Of a DNA stretch of 64,000 nt, positions 36,045-45,799 are shown piece after piece. Source of the stretch: Diplosphaera chodatii (lineage: Eukaryota > Chlorophyta > Trebouxiophyceae > Prasiolales > Stichococcaceae). Position 1 is the first letter of the stretch. Each line of letters opens with the position of its first letter. The translations under genes and the position numbers were made by a program. Location of the stretch: positions 310,001 through 374,000 of the forward strand of contig JAALGY010000057.1 in NCBI GenBank assembly GCA_032358165.1, written 5' to 3'. Under the pieces are notes generated by a model. The model saw nothing but the letters and a program-made list of their open reading frames with translations. It made no database searches and had not been told where the DNA came from.

Positions 36045-39000
36045 CACGGCTCAGCATCTGCACCAGCACAAGCGCAAGTGCTGCAGCCGGTCGGCGGTGC
36101 CATTGAGACGCCAGAATATGCGGCTCTAGCAGCCCGGGGATACCAGCCAGGTCCGCTTGGTCCCACTCCATCGCAGTCGCCCTGCACGACTCTGTGCTCG
36201 TCAGACCCTGAGTCCAAGCATTACTGTAGGCTTGACTTTACGCCTTCTGACATATCCTGGCAGGGCTGCTGTGCACGAATGTGCATGACTAAGGCTTGCC
36301 AAGTGGGGTGGCCGGCAGGCGTCCTCCTATGGGGCTGAGCCGCTCTGATGACACAAGCCATTTGTTGAGCTCACGGCCGCAGACAGCAAACTTGCATGTG
36401 TCAAGCTTGTCGCTGGCGTGCATCTCATACAGAGCTCACTCATTCTGTTCTTCTTGTACGCTTACACCGCAGACAGTGAGGAGCTGCGGAGAGTCGCCTG
36501 GACGGAGCTGATGGCCCGCGTTGGGAAAGGCTACAGCATGGACCCGGCGATGCTGGGGGGTGTGCTGGAGTCCATTGGGCTGAAGGACCTGGCGAGCAGC
36601 CTGCCGTTCCCGGAGTTCTCGGCGCGTTTGCAGAGGTTCCACGATGCGATTCGAGATGTACCCGATGAGGTAATCCAACGTCATACATGCGTCATGCTTT
36701 GTCTGCACCTCATCTTCGCGAAGTCAACACTAGGGCATGCTTGCCGCTTAAAAGCGTCATCTGCTATGCAGCCAAACTCATACATGTGCCTCGAAGGACT
36801 GTGCTCCCCGGCAGTGAATAGTCCTGTTTGCGATGTCCCTGACCATGCTACTATGCAATGCTTTGCAGGAGCTGGACATTGTGACGACCCTGGGCCAGTA
36901 CATGCAGGAGCCCAGCGGGGAATCTCCAGAGTCTGCAAACTGTGCAGTTCCGCCAGCAGGGTCCTCAAAAGCGGACGCCAGTGCTGCCACCTCTGGGTCG
37001 GCTGCCGCCACCGCTGCCCATGCAGCTGCACCAGTGGCAGCTCCAGTCCCAACGCCAACAGTGGCAAATGCAGCAGCCGTGTCGGCTGGCGCCAGGCAGA
37101 AGCAGAAGCCGCAGGGCGCCAGTGGCCAGTCGTCTTTCAGATTCCAGGGCTCCAAGTCGACCGCCACCCCCTCTCGTAGCACCGCCGCAGCAGCAGCAGC
37201 CAGTGCCGTTGGCCCAGAGGCAGGGCTTGTGCCGCCGCCACACCGCGGCACAGAGGGTGCTTCAACATCAACATCAGGCACTGCACAGCACAGCAGCCGA
37301 CCAGGTCTGTGCCCGCTGGGTTGTGACATGAACGCTGCGCTCTCTTCCAAAACTACTAAGAACACTTTAAAAAGATTCAGCACTGACATGTGGACGTGAT
37401 GGTCTAACTGCCGGGGTCTAACTGGCTCGCTGCAAGGTGTTGACACTGCACGTAGATGGCACGGTTGAGCGGTGAGGCTCTGGCTGCAGGTCCAGAGCAG
37501 CACGCATATTCAATGCTGCCCCCGCGGGTCGTGGCGCACTACCGAGCCATGGGCACGATGGATGCCGACGCGCTGCAGCAGCTGCTGGGCGCGGCCCGTA
37601 TAGCGGCATTAAAGCTCGGGATGCCTCAACAGATGGTAGCGGCACGGATGGATAGACTGCTCGATGCACTATTGGCGCTTGCCAGCAAGGTGATGCGATG
37701 GCTGTGCCCTGATTATGCTGTGCCTCAGCCGTGCAGGCCCAGCCCTGCACGGCGTCGCAATTGTGTGGCTGCCAAACAGACCCGCTATTGCACGCACTGT
37801 GCAGTCGCCACCATCCTTGGCCATGCACCACCTCTTGCTTCACTTTTGCATATTTATACCACAGATGCATGCTGCCACTGCAGGAGCTACAAGCCATGGA
37901 TGCGGTTGCATTGGTGCAGCAGCATTTCTTTGAACCGGAGGAGTATGCCGCCCGGCAAGTGGACGCATCCCCTGCGGCGCGCCCAAGACCTGCTGCCCCT
38001 GCTGGCAGCACAGCGGCTGCTGCAATTGCAGGTGCAGCTGCGCCCTCGGCGGCTGAATCAGATGGTGTGGCGGCAGCCGCGGCAGCAGCAGCACCACCAG
38101 CCGCAGCACCAGCAGCAGCACCACCAGCAGCAGCGGCAGTTGCAGCAGCAGCAGACTCTGTAGCGTCAGGGACAGCAGCAACAGCACCACCAGCAGCGGT
38201 GGCAGCAGCGGGTTCTGCTGCCCCAGAGGCAGCGCCCGCACCGCCACAAACCAGCGCAGGTGCCGCACCAGCATCAGACGACAGTGCAGTAAACATCAGC
38301 CAACCAGGTTCGTGCCAGTCTGCTGGGCCAGCGGTGCAAGCCCTGCGCTCTGAACACATTGCGATACTGTGTGTCGGATGATGTGACTGCAGGGGCATGC
38401 AGGCCTGCTGCAGGTGGTGTCCTCTGCATGCCCCTTGCACGAACGAGCTCTGTGGGACTGGGTGCAGAGGCGGAGCAGCTCTTCCACTCGATGCTGCCTG
38501 CACGGCTGGTGGCGCAGTACAAAGCCGAGGGCACGGTGCATGTCGACGCACTGCCAGAGCTGCTGGACGCAGCCTGCGCCGCGGCAGCCAAGCTAGGGGT
38601 ACCGGACACAACGATAGAAGCACGGACGGACGAACTAAATGATACACTCATATGCCTGGGCCCCGGGGTGATGCACTTCTGATTCCTTTACCTGATCTTG
38701 CTCTGTTCAGCTGCGGACGCCACGCCTGCAGTCAAAGAATGCTGGGTGTTGCACTTGTGTGGCTGCCTCACAGCCTGACCAGTGTGTAACCATGACTGTT
38801 GTTGGCTATGGACTCAACCCCGCACCAAAACCTGCAGACTGTGCTACTGCATCGCTTGCAGGTGCCAGATGACGTGGATTTGGTGGCGTTGGTGCAGCAG
38901 GAGCTGCTGCACCCCGATCAGCCTATTGGACAGACGGATGTATCTCCTATGGCGGCCCCCGGACCTGCTGGCAATGCTGCCTCCGCTGGCGATCAGGCGG

Positions 39001-42000
39001 CTGCTGCAGCCGCACCTGGGCACAGCAAACAGGTGCTGTGTGCGCTGCCTGTGTGATGGCTGCCGTTGACGGGTGTCAGTCTGCACAGTGAGGTGCACAG
39101 CAACTGTCGAAGAGTCGGTGCATCATCTGGAGTTTGGAAGTGCAGGCTTCTGCAAAGGCTAGTGCTTGACCTCTCCTGCAGGTTCTGGAGGCTGGGGGGC
39201 TGCACCAACGGCGGCGCTACACACGCAGCGAGCTGTTCCAGCTGCTGGAAGCTGACAGCGTCCCTGGCACGCCGGACTTGCCTGCAGCTCAGAGGGTGAG
39301 TTGATCTTGGCCCTGGACATGTAGCTACAAACACGTCTGTGTGTCAGCTGACCGCAGCTACTGCCGATGCTTTTAGGGCTGATCCTCTGTCTCAAAGATC
39401 CACGTGCAGCAGCCAGGTCAAACACCTACTTGTTGCGTCCGGCAGCTGTGTCTGCACGCATACACTGCTCAGACAGTGTGGTGTTCACCTGGTTGCAGGA
39501 CGCTGCCTCGTGGGCGGACCCAGCACACAGCCCCTGGCGCACAGCACCACACATGCCAGCTTCGCAGGCGGACACCGTTGCAGCGTTCGGCAGCCATCAG
39601 CCGGTGTGGACGCCGCCATCGGCAGACGGAACTGCTGTCGGGGATGGCAGCGCGGCACCACCATCGCAGCAGCCGCTGGCCTGCACCGGCGATGGCTTTG
39701 CATGGCGTGCTGCGCCGCCAGCGCAAAGGCAGCAGCCTGCCGATGCAGTCAGACCTCGGCCGCAGCAGGTCGACACTTCCAGCAGACCACTCACCAGCGG
39801 CCCTGCAGCAGCGGGCACCTCAGCAGCCAACTCGCGCAGCAGCCAGCAGGGTCAGCCCGGGGCTGGAGCCAGGGCTCAGCCGCGACCGCGGATGATGGAT
39901 CGGTCTTCGTGGGAGCGGCAGCCCTTGCTGCGCCCTGACCAAGCCGCCGCCACAGCCACAGAGCTGTTCACCGCTGCCCGGGCAGCCAAGCAGTCCAGAA
40001 CCCACCAGCAGCCGCAGCCGCAGGCGCCGTCTCTTATGACAGGGCCCCACTCGCAGCCGGCGGCAAAATTGCAGGTGTCATCGCTTGGCATGCCGGCAGC
40101 AAACCCCAGTGCAGCGCAGCAGCCACCACTGCCGACTCCGCCAGCTGGCAGTGGCGGCGGTGGAAGGGGCACCCAGGCGCAGGCTGCAGCACAAGCAGCG
40201 GCCCTGTTCGCCCAGCAGCGCATGCCAAAGGCACACAACCCATGCTGCTCTGATTGACACCCTGATGACTACTGGTGCCCTGACGATGCACACCGGGCGT
40301 GATGTCGAAGACAGACAACACCCTGCCTCCCTGCCATACAGTTCCTGAGGAGGTGATTGGTGCAGCTGTGCTCAGTTTCTGGCACATGTTCCACAGGTGG
40401 CGGCCGACCACCCATCCCCGCAGCGGCGCCGTGAGTCATTCGGCGATAGCCCAGGACCAGCTAGTCATGCAAGGTGCTGCACTGGACAAATGCACATGAC
40501 ATTGCCTGTAAGACTACAGATCTGCATTGCTGTAGAAGATGTCGGGCTGGTTTGGAAAAGTTACCCCCCTGCAGCACACCATGCTCGACAAAGGCCGAAC
40601 ATCGTGCAGGTCGCCTTCAAGTGGACCCAACAGCGACGCCACTACCTCAGTGCTCAGCCCTGCCTCAAGCAGCCGGGCCACAGCTGCGCAGCCGCGGCCA
40701 CAGCCTCAGCAGCAGGTGCAATGGCAGCCGCAGCAGCAGCAGCAGCAGCAGCCACAGCGGCCACAGCAGCCAGAACCGCCGCCCGAGCTCCCTCAGCCAC
40801 GCCCCAGCCAGCAGCCAGGCTCGGCGGCAGGCTCAGCAGCACCGGGTTCCAGCTTGAAGCCGAAGCGCAAGTACGTTCCATATGCGCCGCCCACAATGCT
40901 CAACTTTGGCTCTGCAGCTTTGGATGCGTTGACGCCGCCTGCTGCAGAAGGGATCACTGCCGCTGTGCCTGCTGCCAGCCCCAGCATGGGCGCTGCAAGT
41001 GCAGCAGCCAGCAGCGGCCCAGCGGCGACGCCACCGGCAGCCTCAGCCGCAGCCCAGCTCGAGGCTTCAGTGCTACCGGGGGCCGCTGACGTGGACGAGG
41101 ATCCTTTCTCGTGGCTGGGCGCCTCTGCGCCGGCCTCCTTCCCTCCGCCAGCTGCCGGGGCACCTGCCTCTGTGCGCCCTGCAGCAGAGCCAGCGACCCC
41201 AGCCGCTGCATCATCGGCCGCGGGAGCGGAGCCGCCCGTTCCTGCGGCTCAGCCCAGGCCGCAGGCAGACGGGCCAGCTGCAAGGGAACCGCCGGCGCCA
41301 TCTGCAGCACCCCCAGCAGCAGCTGCAGCAAGTTCACCACCAGCAGCGTCGGCAGCGCCAATAGCAGGGCCAACAGCAGCGCCAGCAGCAGCAGGTCCAC
41401 GCAGTCATCGCACCGCGGCGCCGCCCGGCTTTGGCGGACCTGCAACGCCGCAGCAGGCCAGGCCTCCGCCTGCCTCGCAGCCTGTGCGGCAGAATCAGCG
41501 GCGGGAGCAGCAGCGGCAGGTGCAACAGCAGCAGCCGCAGCAGCCACAGGGCCTGGCCCGCAGCACCATGCCCCCCACCCCCGCTGGGCAGCAGGGGGCG
41601 GACGCGGCTCTGGCAGCAGCGCACATGGCTTCGGAGGGGCCGCTGCCGACAAATGCGGCTGAGCCGCTGCAGATCGCCAACAGCACGGCGCTGAGTCCTG
41701 ATGTGACAGATATGTGAGTTGTATGCAAATGGCCCTCCAGTGATATGCTACAGTTGTCATGCCAGAGACCTGCAATGCATGCCATGGCTGTATCATGTGT
41801 CAGGACTTGGTTATGGTAAGCAGCTGACACACGGGCGACGTGCCATGCAGGTGCTGCTGCCCCATCTCCCATGAAGTCATGGCGGACCCTGTGAGTCAGA
41901 CACTTCACCCTTTGTGGTCCTATCCAAATGGCGTCACAACAGATATCCTGGGATGTGCCATCAGCCGCGTCTTTTGCAGAGACCTACATCTGCTTGCCTC

Positions 42001-42679
42001 AGATGACTGCCTGCATATGCCTCATTTGCTGCTATGCCCGTAGCGTCAACCTTGAAGTTCCTGAGATTGGATGAGACAGGTAGCCTGTCATGTGTGCAAC
42101 TAACTCGTGCCACCTACAGGTCATTGCTGCCGACGGCTTCACATACGACAGGGCGTCCATCGAGACGTGAGTTACTTGCCAACCTGCATCCTCGTTCGAC
42201 CCCGGCAGCAGTCAAACCAGAGCAGTCTCACTACTGCTGCAAGATTTGAGCAGCCTGCCCAAACATGTTGCTACCTTAGGCTGATGTTGATCAGCAGGCG
42301 ATGCAAGACACTCCAAGCTGCACTCGAGCTTCACTCGAGCTCCCTTGATGCCTGTGCACGTCATGCTGCGCGCAGGTGGCTGGCGCGCAGCGGCAACAGC
42401 CCCATGACCAACGAGCCGCTGTCCTCGCGGGCGCTCACGCCCAACCTGGCGCTGGCCCTGGTGCGCCAAAGCCTCGTTATGTCATGCCACATCAGCTGCA
42501 TCTGCTGCCGTCTGCTCGGTGCAGTGCCCGCGCTGATACAGAATCGAGCTGTCAATGCAGGCCATGTGCATCGCAGGGTGTCTGTGAGAAGTCACAGAGG
42601 GTCGTCGGTTGGTTGCACACGCTGATCCGGTGCTACTGTTCTGCAGGCAATCCCATCGATGCTGGATTCTGCCGCATAA
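28987..42679 (+). CDS. Gene 3: intact giant modular U-box protein (putative E3 ubiquitin ligase)
   Basis: Thirty-two exons sum to 7149 nt, 2383 codons in one frame: 28987-29442, 29631-29853, 29961-30130, 30253-30394, 30543-30748, 31059-31206, 31429-31628, 31733-31961, 32146-32315, 32628-32748, 32978-33150, 33431-33530, 33616-33771, 33998-34119, 34282-34380, 34577-34634, 34847-34903, 35223-35395, 35682-36150, 36473-36669, 36869-37304, 37490-37689, 37884-38307, 38468-38667, 38862-39032, 39182-39295, 39499-40230, 40716-41713, 41851-41890, 42120-42166, 42376-42460, 42647-42679. Order: Ala-rich leader, coiled-coil-like exon (ELEEAARDDLREAREH), helix modules, three helix/linker pairs, YTRSELF, Ala/Pro/Gln linkers, KPKRKYVPYAPP, DPFSWLGA, U-box (CCCPISHEVMADP; VIAADGFTYDRASIE; WLARSGNSPMTNEPL), tail AIPSMLDSAA. 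The U-box predicts E2 binding; the modules may select substrates (inference). The start is uncertain: ATG 28864 (MGRTPGST) would need one more intron. The donor after 40230 is GC, not GT. Confidence 0.83.
35998..36042 (+). repeat. (CAG)15 microsatellite
   Basis: Fifteen CAG units lie in gene 3 exon 35682-36150. In this frame they read as GCA, giving polyalanine, unlike the polyglutamine reading of the same repeat at 5756-5794. Confidence 0.9.
39218..39238 (+). other. YTRSELF: Y-x4-L-hydrophobic motif in gene 3
   Basis: In the 38-codon exon 39182-39295 the motif sits in the context RRRYTRSELFQLLEA. It matches the eIF4E-binding consensus and the gene 1 motif at 14712, and is absent from gene 2. 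The role is unproven. Confidence 0.55.
40855..41125 (+). other. Conserved KPK-x2-Y-x-PYAPP and DPFSWLG motifs (gene 3)
   Basis: The two short motifs flank an Ala-rich linker and are kept in all three tandem genes (gene 1 about 16134 and 16390; gene 2 about 24572 and 24706) although the linker itself diverges. This suggests they are selected linear motifs. No known match is recognised. Confidence 0.7.
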
Positions 42680-43070
42680 TGACCTAGGACAGATCAAGCT
42701 GCTCAACACGATGTGATCCAACGACCGGGTGGAGTTGAAGGTATGTTTCAGCTATGATGTTCTCGGTAGTGGGTCTGATCATCCACGCGCCTGCATGGAA
42801 CCACAGCAATGCATGGCAGCGTACAACGCAACCAACCTTCACGGTAGAGAAACCTACTATGCACATCCTGCAGGTGTCGACTGAAGAGTGACAGCAGCGT
42901 ACACCACATGCCAGTGGCACCCATGGGCAGCTCAATGCGCTGCTGGGGGATCTATGTGCCTGTGGTTATCAGAGAGGATGGTTGCATGCTCGGATGCTAC
43001 ATGCTCAACTGGGTCTGCGAGGCTGTGCTGCACAATGGACTATCGCAGTGCCTGGTGGCATGCCGGACAT
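42680..43070. other. Convergent spacer after gene 3
   Basis: This is 3' flank of gene 3 and of the minus-strand gene beginning at 45120. No coding exon is supported. Confidence 0.45.
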
Positions 43071-45120
43071 TCAGCACAGAGAGCTGGAGGGGTCAAAAGC
43101 GATGTCAGATCTGGCGCCAGGGGCTAATGGGGTGCTGCGCATCTGTTCCACTGCTTGTTGGACAGTGGTCTTTTCACTCAGAAAATGGCAGTGCACATCA
43201 CATCGACTCATGTCCGCACTCAGCATGTCAGGCATCGTCAAGTCGGTGGAGTTAGCTGCTGCTGCCTCCATAGATGTTTCATGCCAAGCACCGACCTGCA
43301 AACGGTCTTGCGTCCAAAACCAGGAACAATCCATCAGACGAAGCACATAGTTGCCGGTAAATTGATAAACAAACCAGATGCAGTGGCTAGCGCCTATCCA
43401 TCCCCACATCGGAATCTGCAGGAAGGTGACTGCGTGGCTTGAGAGCCCGGCTTCCATGGGGAGGGGCACACCCTGCTGCAGCTCATGCGGTAGACTGTCT
43501 GTCGGGCGGACGGAATGGCTGTCTTCTTGACGAAGGTAGTGCTGTTGGCGGTACGGCAGCCTCACCGACGAGACATTCTTCTCTGTTGCAGCGTCATATC
43601 TTAATCTCGCTCCCTGCACAACCGCCACATTGGTATTGGCAAGTACCCTTGAATGCCGCCTGGTGCATGACTCCATCAAGCAATGAGCACATGCCTTTGC
43701 TGACTGCCAGCAGAGATGCCAGCCGTGCCCATGGCAGCCACCCACCTCTGCCCGTCATGAAACCCATGCAGCCATTGAGACCCTCACCAAGATCATGCAA
43801 CCACGCTGCATGCATGTCCAACACGCCATACTTTGTGACGCCAACATGAAAATTAACAGCATCACCAGATATGGCAGCCCTTACGCCCGGTCTTGTATGA
43901 CGCAAGGAAGCAAGTGGCACTGAAGTGGACTCGAGGGGGCAACGCACGCACCTGACTTGGACTTTCGGAGGTTGGAGATGCCGCGGTCGCATGTCGTCTG
44001 GAGACGTCTGTTCACACTTCGGACATGCGAGCTCACATCTGGGATGTGGATTGCGGGAATGGCCCCCTTGAGAGCCATCCAGAGGGCGACTGCACGCAGA
44101 GGCACACCCTCGTGCTCTCGACATACCAGCTGTGTTGGCGTCATCACAACCAGCTGCAAGCAGGCACAGCAGAGGTTTGCACATCTGCAGTGCAGTGCAG
44201 TGCAGCGTGCCGCCACAACCTCACCTGCGTCATCCTTGGGCTCGCCGGTGACGACAATGGGGTCGTTGTAGTCTACTTTAATTGGAAACAATTATATTAA
44301 AGTGAATACGAGGGGGGCAAGCGTTATTCAAAATGACTGGGCGTAAAGGGCATCTAGGCGGTTTAATATATTTTTTATAAAAAATACCAGAGCTTAACTG
44401 TGGTAATTAGCTGCTCCATCTCCTTTGGCGTCGGAGATAGAACATGTCGTCATGCGGGTCCAGGCCCTCAATGACGGGCGGCCTGCAGCGGGATGCGCAT
44501 GTGTCCATCAGACTTAGGGTCACTGTCGCAAACCAGTTGGATAAGCCCATGTACAGCTCAAATGGAAGAACGCGGCAAGACACCACTGCAGCACAACATG
44601 TTTCGGCAGATAAATCGACATGCAGGGCAGGCCAGGACGCCGGTGTTCACCTGTTGCCGTTGACCCTGATGGTCTCAGGCTTCAGCACGAAGCCGAATGC
44701 GTGCGCAAGTGCAGAGTATGAGCTCATGCCGTGCCTGTTCACCACCGTCATGGCCAAGATGCCATTGTAATCCAGAAAGACAAAACCAGGCCGCTCATGC
44801 GTGAAGGTCTTCCTGCGCGTCATTGATGGCACACATAAGCTGCAGATATGCAGCGCAACTGCGAATGTGATTCGTCATCAAGCCCAAGCCTGCGTAAGAA
44901 TGCAGTGTAGCATCGCGGAAATTGATGAGTTGCGGCAGTGTCTGTGCCAGCCATACCTAATTTGGTCGTTCGACTCCAGCTGCATCGCGCTGAAGCGCTC
45001 ACACTGCACATCAAGCGCGCAAAGATCAGTGTGCGCGCCATTTCTGTACCCTGACTTCTGAATGCGCATGCAATACAGCCAACCGAGGCCAGCCGCTGGC
45101 ATGGCGGTCATGGCACCCAT
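43071..45120 (-). CDS. Unrecognised gene, interrupted by an organelle rRNA insert
   Basis: Minus-strand exons with matching phases: 45120-44957 (MGAMTAMPAAGLGWLYCMRI... to SNDQIR), 44812-44651 (KTFTHERPGFVFLDYNGIL...ALAHAFGF), 44482 to about 44410 (PPVIEGLDPHDDMFYLRRQR), then the insert 44409-44280. The frame resumes with VDYNDPIVVTGEPKDD and runs to about 43952 (LVVMTPTQLVCREHEGVPLR...), followed by 43919-43647 (GVTKYGVLDMHAAWLHD...) and a last exon near 43600-43071 (SSVRLPYRQQHYLRQ...). Start and stop of the insert break the frame: TAA at 44409-44407 follows directly, and the insert length is 3n+1. The protein is moderately hydrophobic in places (IPMWGWIGASHCIWFVYQF) but belongs to no family I know. 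A possible weak intron around 44227-44157 is unresolved. The gene is probably inactivated recently, since the flanking exons are still open. Confidence 0.55.
44280..44409 (+). pseudogene. Organelle SSU rRNA fragment inserted in nuclear DNA (mitochondrial-like)
   Basis: An AT-rich island of about 130 bp lies in GC-rich DNA. Its core (about 44306-44375) reads as bacterial-type small-subunit rRNA on the plus strand: GGGGGGCAAGCGTTATTC, then GACTGGGCGTAAAGGGCATC, TAGGCGGTTTAATA and AGAGCTTAACTGTGGTAATT. This is the region just 3' of the 530 loop. The variant GGCGTAAAGGGCATCTAGGCGG and the very AT-rich variable stem suggest a mitochondrial rather than plastid source (inference). The universally conserved GTGCCAGCAGCCGCGG before it is missing. 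The insert sits inside an exon of the minus-strand gene and breaks it. Confidence 0.85.
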
Positions 45121-45799
45121 GACGGAACATCAGTTATGTGGTTGCCGATACTGCATCAAGCTTAGCGCACCTACCTGAGCGTCGCAATACCAAGCTTCTG
45201 TACTGGCAAGCTTCTGTCATGCGCGCCCGCTGATGTATGTGGTTGCGCGGGGCAAAACGGAACACGCCCCTGCGGTCAGGTGCTACCAAACCGCGGTTTG
45301 CAGCACTGATTTCTGATGCAGTGCCACGCCAGGCTGTGTTTTGAGCTTGTGACTCATCACGATAGCTCAGTCGGTAATGCACGCCGCACCTTATGCAAGC
45401 GGCACTGACGAGAGGTGGCAGCAGCAATCACACAGCTTCAAAAATGGAGCGAAGAGGCTCATTTGCTGCTCCTGTGTGCGTGGCTCAAGCTGTCAAGAAG
45501 CATCTTGGCAACCAGCGTGGCAAGGGATCAGAATTATGAGTCACGAACAGAGTGTGTGCTTCCATCAGCTCACCAGGTGCTCATATATAGCCTGTGCCAG
45601 CACATTCGGTATTGTTGAGCTGATCAGCATATCACGGCACAACAATCATCAATTCAGAACTCGAGTCCAGTACTGGCAGCATGCGCACTTCGGCAGCTTC
45701 TGAGTTCCGACTTCCTCACTTGCAACAAGCTCACGCCAGCAGCGTTGTCCGCCGTTGGCAGGCGATCGGTTGATTATTTGAGGTTTGCAGGCAATCACT
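45121..45799. promoter_or_regulatory. Divergent spacer between two unrecognised genes
   Basis: It lies between the ATG at 45120 (minus) and the ATG at 45800 (plus), so it probably holds both promoters. A tRNA-like A-box string near 45363 is not a tRNA gene (see rejected items). Confidence 0.4.

Noticed and set aside
38274..38651. Minus-strand frame opposite the third helix module of gene 3, and the 409-codon frame 37418-38647
   Set aside because: The plus-strand exons 37490-37689 and 38468-38667 have equal length (200 nt), good splice sites and paralogues.
44306..44375. Functional rRNA gene
   Set aside because: Only about 100 bases of a small-subunit rRNA are present, without the 530 loop and embedded in an exon, so this is an insert and not a working gene.
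45356..45430. tRNA-like string GATAGCTCAGTCGGTAATGC
   Set aside because: It resembles an A box, but no B box (GGTTCGA-type), no acceptor stem and no anticodon arm can be folded in the following 60 bases.
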